Origin: a virus
Length of the DNA: 44,801 nt
Virus record (IMG/VR): IMGVR_UViG_3300034156_000029
Location: 1-44,801 of that record
Direction: 5' to 3' (one strand)
The translations under genes were made by a program, and so were the position numbers. Every line of letters starts with the position of its first letter. The first letter of the stretch is position 1. The notes below the pieces were generated by a model. The model had not been told where the DNA came from. It saw nothing but the letters and a program-made list of their open reading frames with translations, and ran no database searches. Positions 43,532 to 44,801 of the stretch are shown one piece after another.

Positions 43532-43812
43532 TTGTCCCCCCCTGTCTTGTCGTACTCGCGGCCCATCCGTTCACATGCCGCCTTTATCTTGTCCCGAAAC
43601 TGCGGGAACTTGATCGCAAACCCTACACGCCCCAAACGGTGGAAAGCAAACGGACCTATTGTGTGATGAACCGGGCACAGATAGATGACGTTCCAAGGTT
43701 CACGAGGGCCACCGGTTGCGCGGGTAATTATCTCGTGAGGGTCGGCACGTTGACCACATAACTCACATTGATGGACTTCTCGGCAATCGTCGTATTTCAA
43801 AGACGGCCCCAT
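43528..43812 (-). CDS. HNH-fold-like zinc protein
   Basis: A 94-residue protein. CELCGQRADPHEIITRATGG, then WNVIYLCPVHHTIGPFAFHR give the Cys-x2-Cys, His-Glu-Ile and C-x2-H-H pattern of a small treble-clef HNH fold. Such proteins in phages are often recombination-linked nucleases near SSB. It may cut branched or mismatched DNA, but the catalytic competence is not certain. Confidence 0.72.
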   Translation of the reverse strand: MGPSLKYDDCREVHQCELCGQRADPHEIITRATGGPREPWNVIYLCPVHHTIGPFAFHRLGRVGFAIKFPQFRDKIKAACERMGREYDKTGGDK

Positions 43813-44000
43813 GTCATTTCATCAGCGAGACTCATTTCTTCCGACGGCCTTCTCATTTCCTCATTGTAATGATCTTGGCATAAAGTTTGAAAGTATCCAT
43901 GCCACTCGGCACGAACTTTCCCTTTACCTTCGCGTTTGCATTTTTCGCACCAGCATATACCGTTTTTTCTTTGCTTCTCTGTTATTCGTTTGAAGGCCAT
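43797..44000 (-). CDS. Small zinc-binding hypothetical protein
   Basis: A 67-residue basic protein. CWCEKCKREG and a later FQTLCQDHYNEE can form a four-ligand zinc site. AGGAAT precedes the ATG. It lies between the HNH-like protein and the conserved 170-residue protein, in the recombination-type cluster. Confidence 0.65.
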   Translation of the reverse strand: MAFKRITEKQRKNGICWCEKCKREGKGKVRAEWHGYFQTLCQDHYNEEMRRPSEEMSLADEMTWGRL

Positions 44001-44008
44001 ATTTATTC

Positions 44009-44521
44009 CTACTTTCGTATTCCCTGACCGCCGTATACCCTGGTCGGCACGTTATCAACATATTCAGTCAGCCAAAGTCCGTTAGTATCGGCCCACCAGT
44101 GGATATATTCGACCAACTTTGCAGACTCCGATTCACTTGAATCCGCTTCGCTTATAGGTTCCATTTGATGCGTTATCGCGTTGATAATCGATACGCCGTC
44201 ATCGTCTCTTTGGCACGGCCAAAAACCATCCTTCATGGCCATAAGCTTCAACGCTCGGCCTATCTCTTCGGGAGAATAGTGAACGGTCTTTGTTGACAGT
44301 TGTTCCGATATATCTTCGTAATGACCATGTGTGTGCGAGTTGAGGCTACGATACCCCGTGCTTCTCGGCTTACTAGCCTTTTTCAATTCCAAATCGTATA
44401 GATCTTCTTTTTTGCACTTGCGCACAAGTTCCGCGTATTCAGCGTGATACTCGACGGAAAGGTCGAATGAGATTACGTCAGCGCTTCCGGTTTTTCGGCG
44501 ATGAATACGCGGTACTTTCAT
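44009..44521 (-). CDS. Conserved phage protein of the SSB/recombination cluster
   Basis: A 170-residue protein. RSTGYRSLNSHTHGHYEDIS, then PEEIGRALKLMAMKDGFW and EPISEADSSE recall a family found beside SSB in many phages, marked by R-[ST]-T-G...S-x-N-x-H-x-x-G-H and a later P-x-S-E. The conserved His residues could bind metal. It starts two bases after SSB. Function not established; a recombination or nuclease accessory role is inferred from context. Confidence 0.7.
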   Translation of the reverse strand: MKVPRIHRRKTGSADVISFDLSVEYHAEYAELVRKCKKEDLYDLELKKASKPRSTGYRSLNSHTHGHYEDISEQLSTKTVHYSPEEIGRALKLMAMKDGFWPCQRDDDGVSIINAITHQMEPISEADSSESESAKLVEYIHWWADTNGLWLTEYVDNVPTRVYGGQGIRK

Positions 44522-44801
44522 GGCTAGAACGGAATATCATCCAAGAAGGCATCGTCAGAGGGACCGCTTGAGCTTGCCGTTTTTTCGGGCGGCTGGAGCT
44601 GTTCGGCAATCATTTTGCTGACGAAGTTGGGGATATAGTCCGTTTGGGTTTCCGGCTTCCAGTGAATCGCGACGACGTTCTTTTTTGTCTCAGGGTCCGG
44701 TACTTTTTGAGCCGGAAGTACCGAGGCGATTTTCACCCGATCATTGTGGGGAACGACGTTCAACTGGCAAGCCTTGTTTTTAATATTGTCCAGGTCGAAC
44801 C
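44147..44801. repeat. Right copy of the 655-bp terminal direct repeat
   Basis: This is the second copy of bases 1-655. The single T at 44688 (C at 542) changes Ala to Thr in the single-stranded-DNA-binding protein on the minus strand. Removing one copy gives a unique genome length of 44,146 bp. The mismatch suggests that reads from a mixed phage population were joined here. Confidence 0.95.
44524..44801 (-). CDS. SSB-like protein, C-terminal part (right-edge copy)
   Basis: This is the last 91 codons plus stop of the SSB found whole at 378-944. It is cut by the window edge because of the terminal redundancy. One base difference turns Ala into Thr in the segment PDPE[A/T]KKN. It keeps the acidic tail ending DDIPF. 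Confidence 0.85.
   Translation of the reverse strand, partial: FDLDNIKNKACQLNVVPHNDRVKIASVLPAQKVPDPETKKNVVAIHWKPETQTDYIPNFVSKMIAEQLQPPEKTASSSGPSDDAFLDDIPF

Overview
The window is a complete tailed-phage genome assembled with a terminal overlap. Bases 1-655 recur at 44147-44801 with a single mismatch (542 versus 44688), so the unique genome is about 44,146 bp and is circular or circularly permuted. Virion genes mark a contractile-tail (myovirus-like) phage: a DUF3383-type sheath, DUF3277-type tube, baseplate J, and a DUF1073 portal / DUF2213 protease / DUF2184 capsid / DUF4054 head module resembling Bcep781-type phages. I see no integrase and no DNA polymerase. A lipoprotein, spanin-like membrane proteins and an amidase suggest a diderm (Gram-negative) host. 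The tRNA genes lack encoded CCA, a virion protein carries a Listeria-Bacteroides (Flg_new-like) repeat, and the lipoprotein has an F-A-C lipobox. These make an enteric host unlikely and a spirochaete-like host possible, but that is inference only.

Layout. Nearly everything is on the minus strand. The exception is a plus-strand island at 8258-10222 holding nine small genes driven by a strong promoter (8199-8227). Back to back with it is a near-consensus minus promoter (8136-8164). From there small early genes, six tRNA genes (Tyr, four Ser isoacceptors, Gln), more small genes, a helicase-methyltransferase fusion, a MazG-like protein, a hexapeptide-repeat protein, an HTH protein and SSB read leftward and across the circular junction into 44521-39130 (HNH-like, DUF1351, transglycosylase, DUF551 and many short genes). 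A new promoter at 39105-39133 leads into a nucleotidyltransferase, the replication initiator (with a possible origin inside it) and DnaB. Next come the terminases, ASCH, portal, head, neck, sheath, tube, a -1 frameshift chaperone pair, tape measure, baseplate and fibres. A lysis block (XhlA-like, amidase, holin-like and an overlapping spanin-like pair) ends head to head with the plus-strand island at 10222/10223 with no spacer.

The most unusual features concern gene expression. At least three operon-leading genes (8129, 21174, 32763) have a -35/17/-10 promoter whose expected start site falls exactly on the A of the ATG, which predicts leaderless mRNAs; a fourth (30173) is similar. Intrinsic terminators at 4421, 21224 and 38981 lie inside open reading frames that lead into the next gene, two of them by ATGA overlaps, as if translation were meant to override termination. 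The chaperone pair has a canonical C CCT TTT slippery site. The prohead protease contains an internal scaffold start with a perfect Shine-Dalgarno sequence. Two membrane or secreted proteins begin 2 nt apart in different frames in the lysis block. Four serine tRNAs together read all six serine codons.

Start codons were chosen by Shine-Dalgarno sequences and overlaps and often lie downstream of the longest possible start. Many genes under 60 codons are included. No database search was possible, so family names rest on recognised motifs and synteny.
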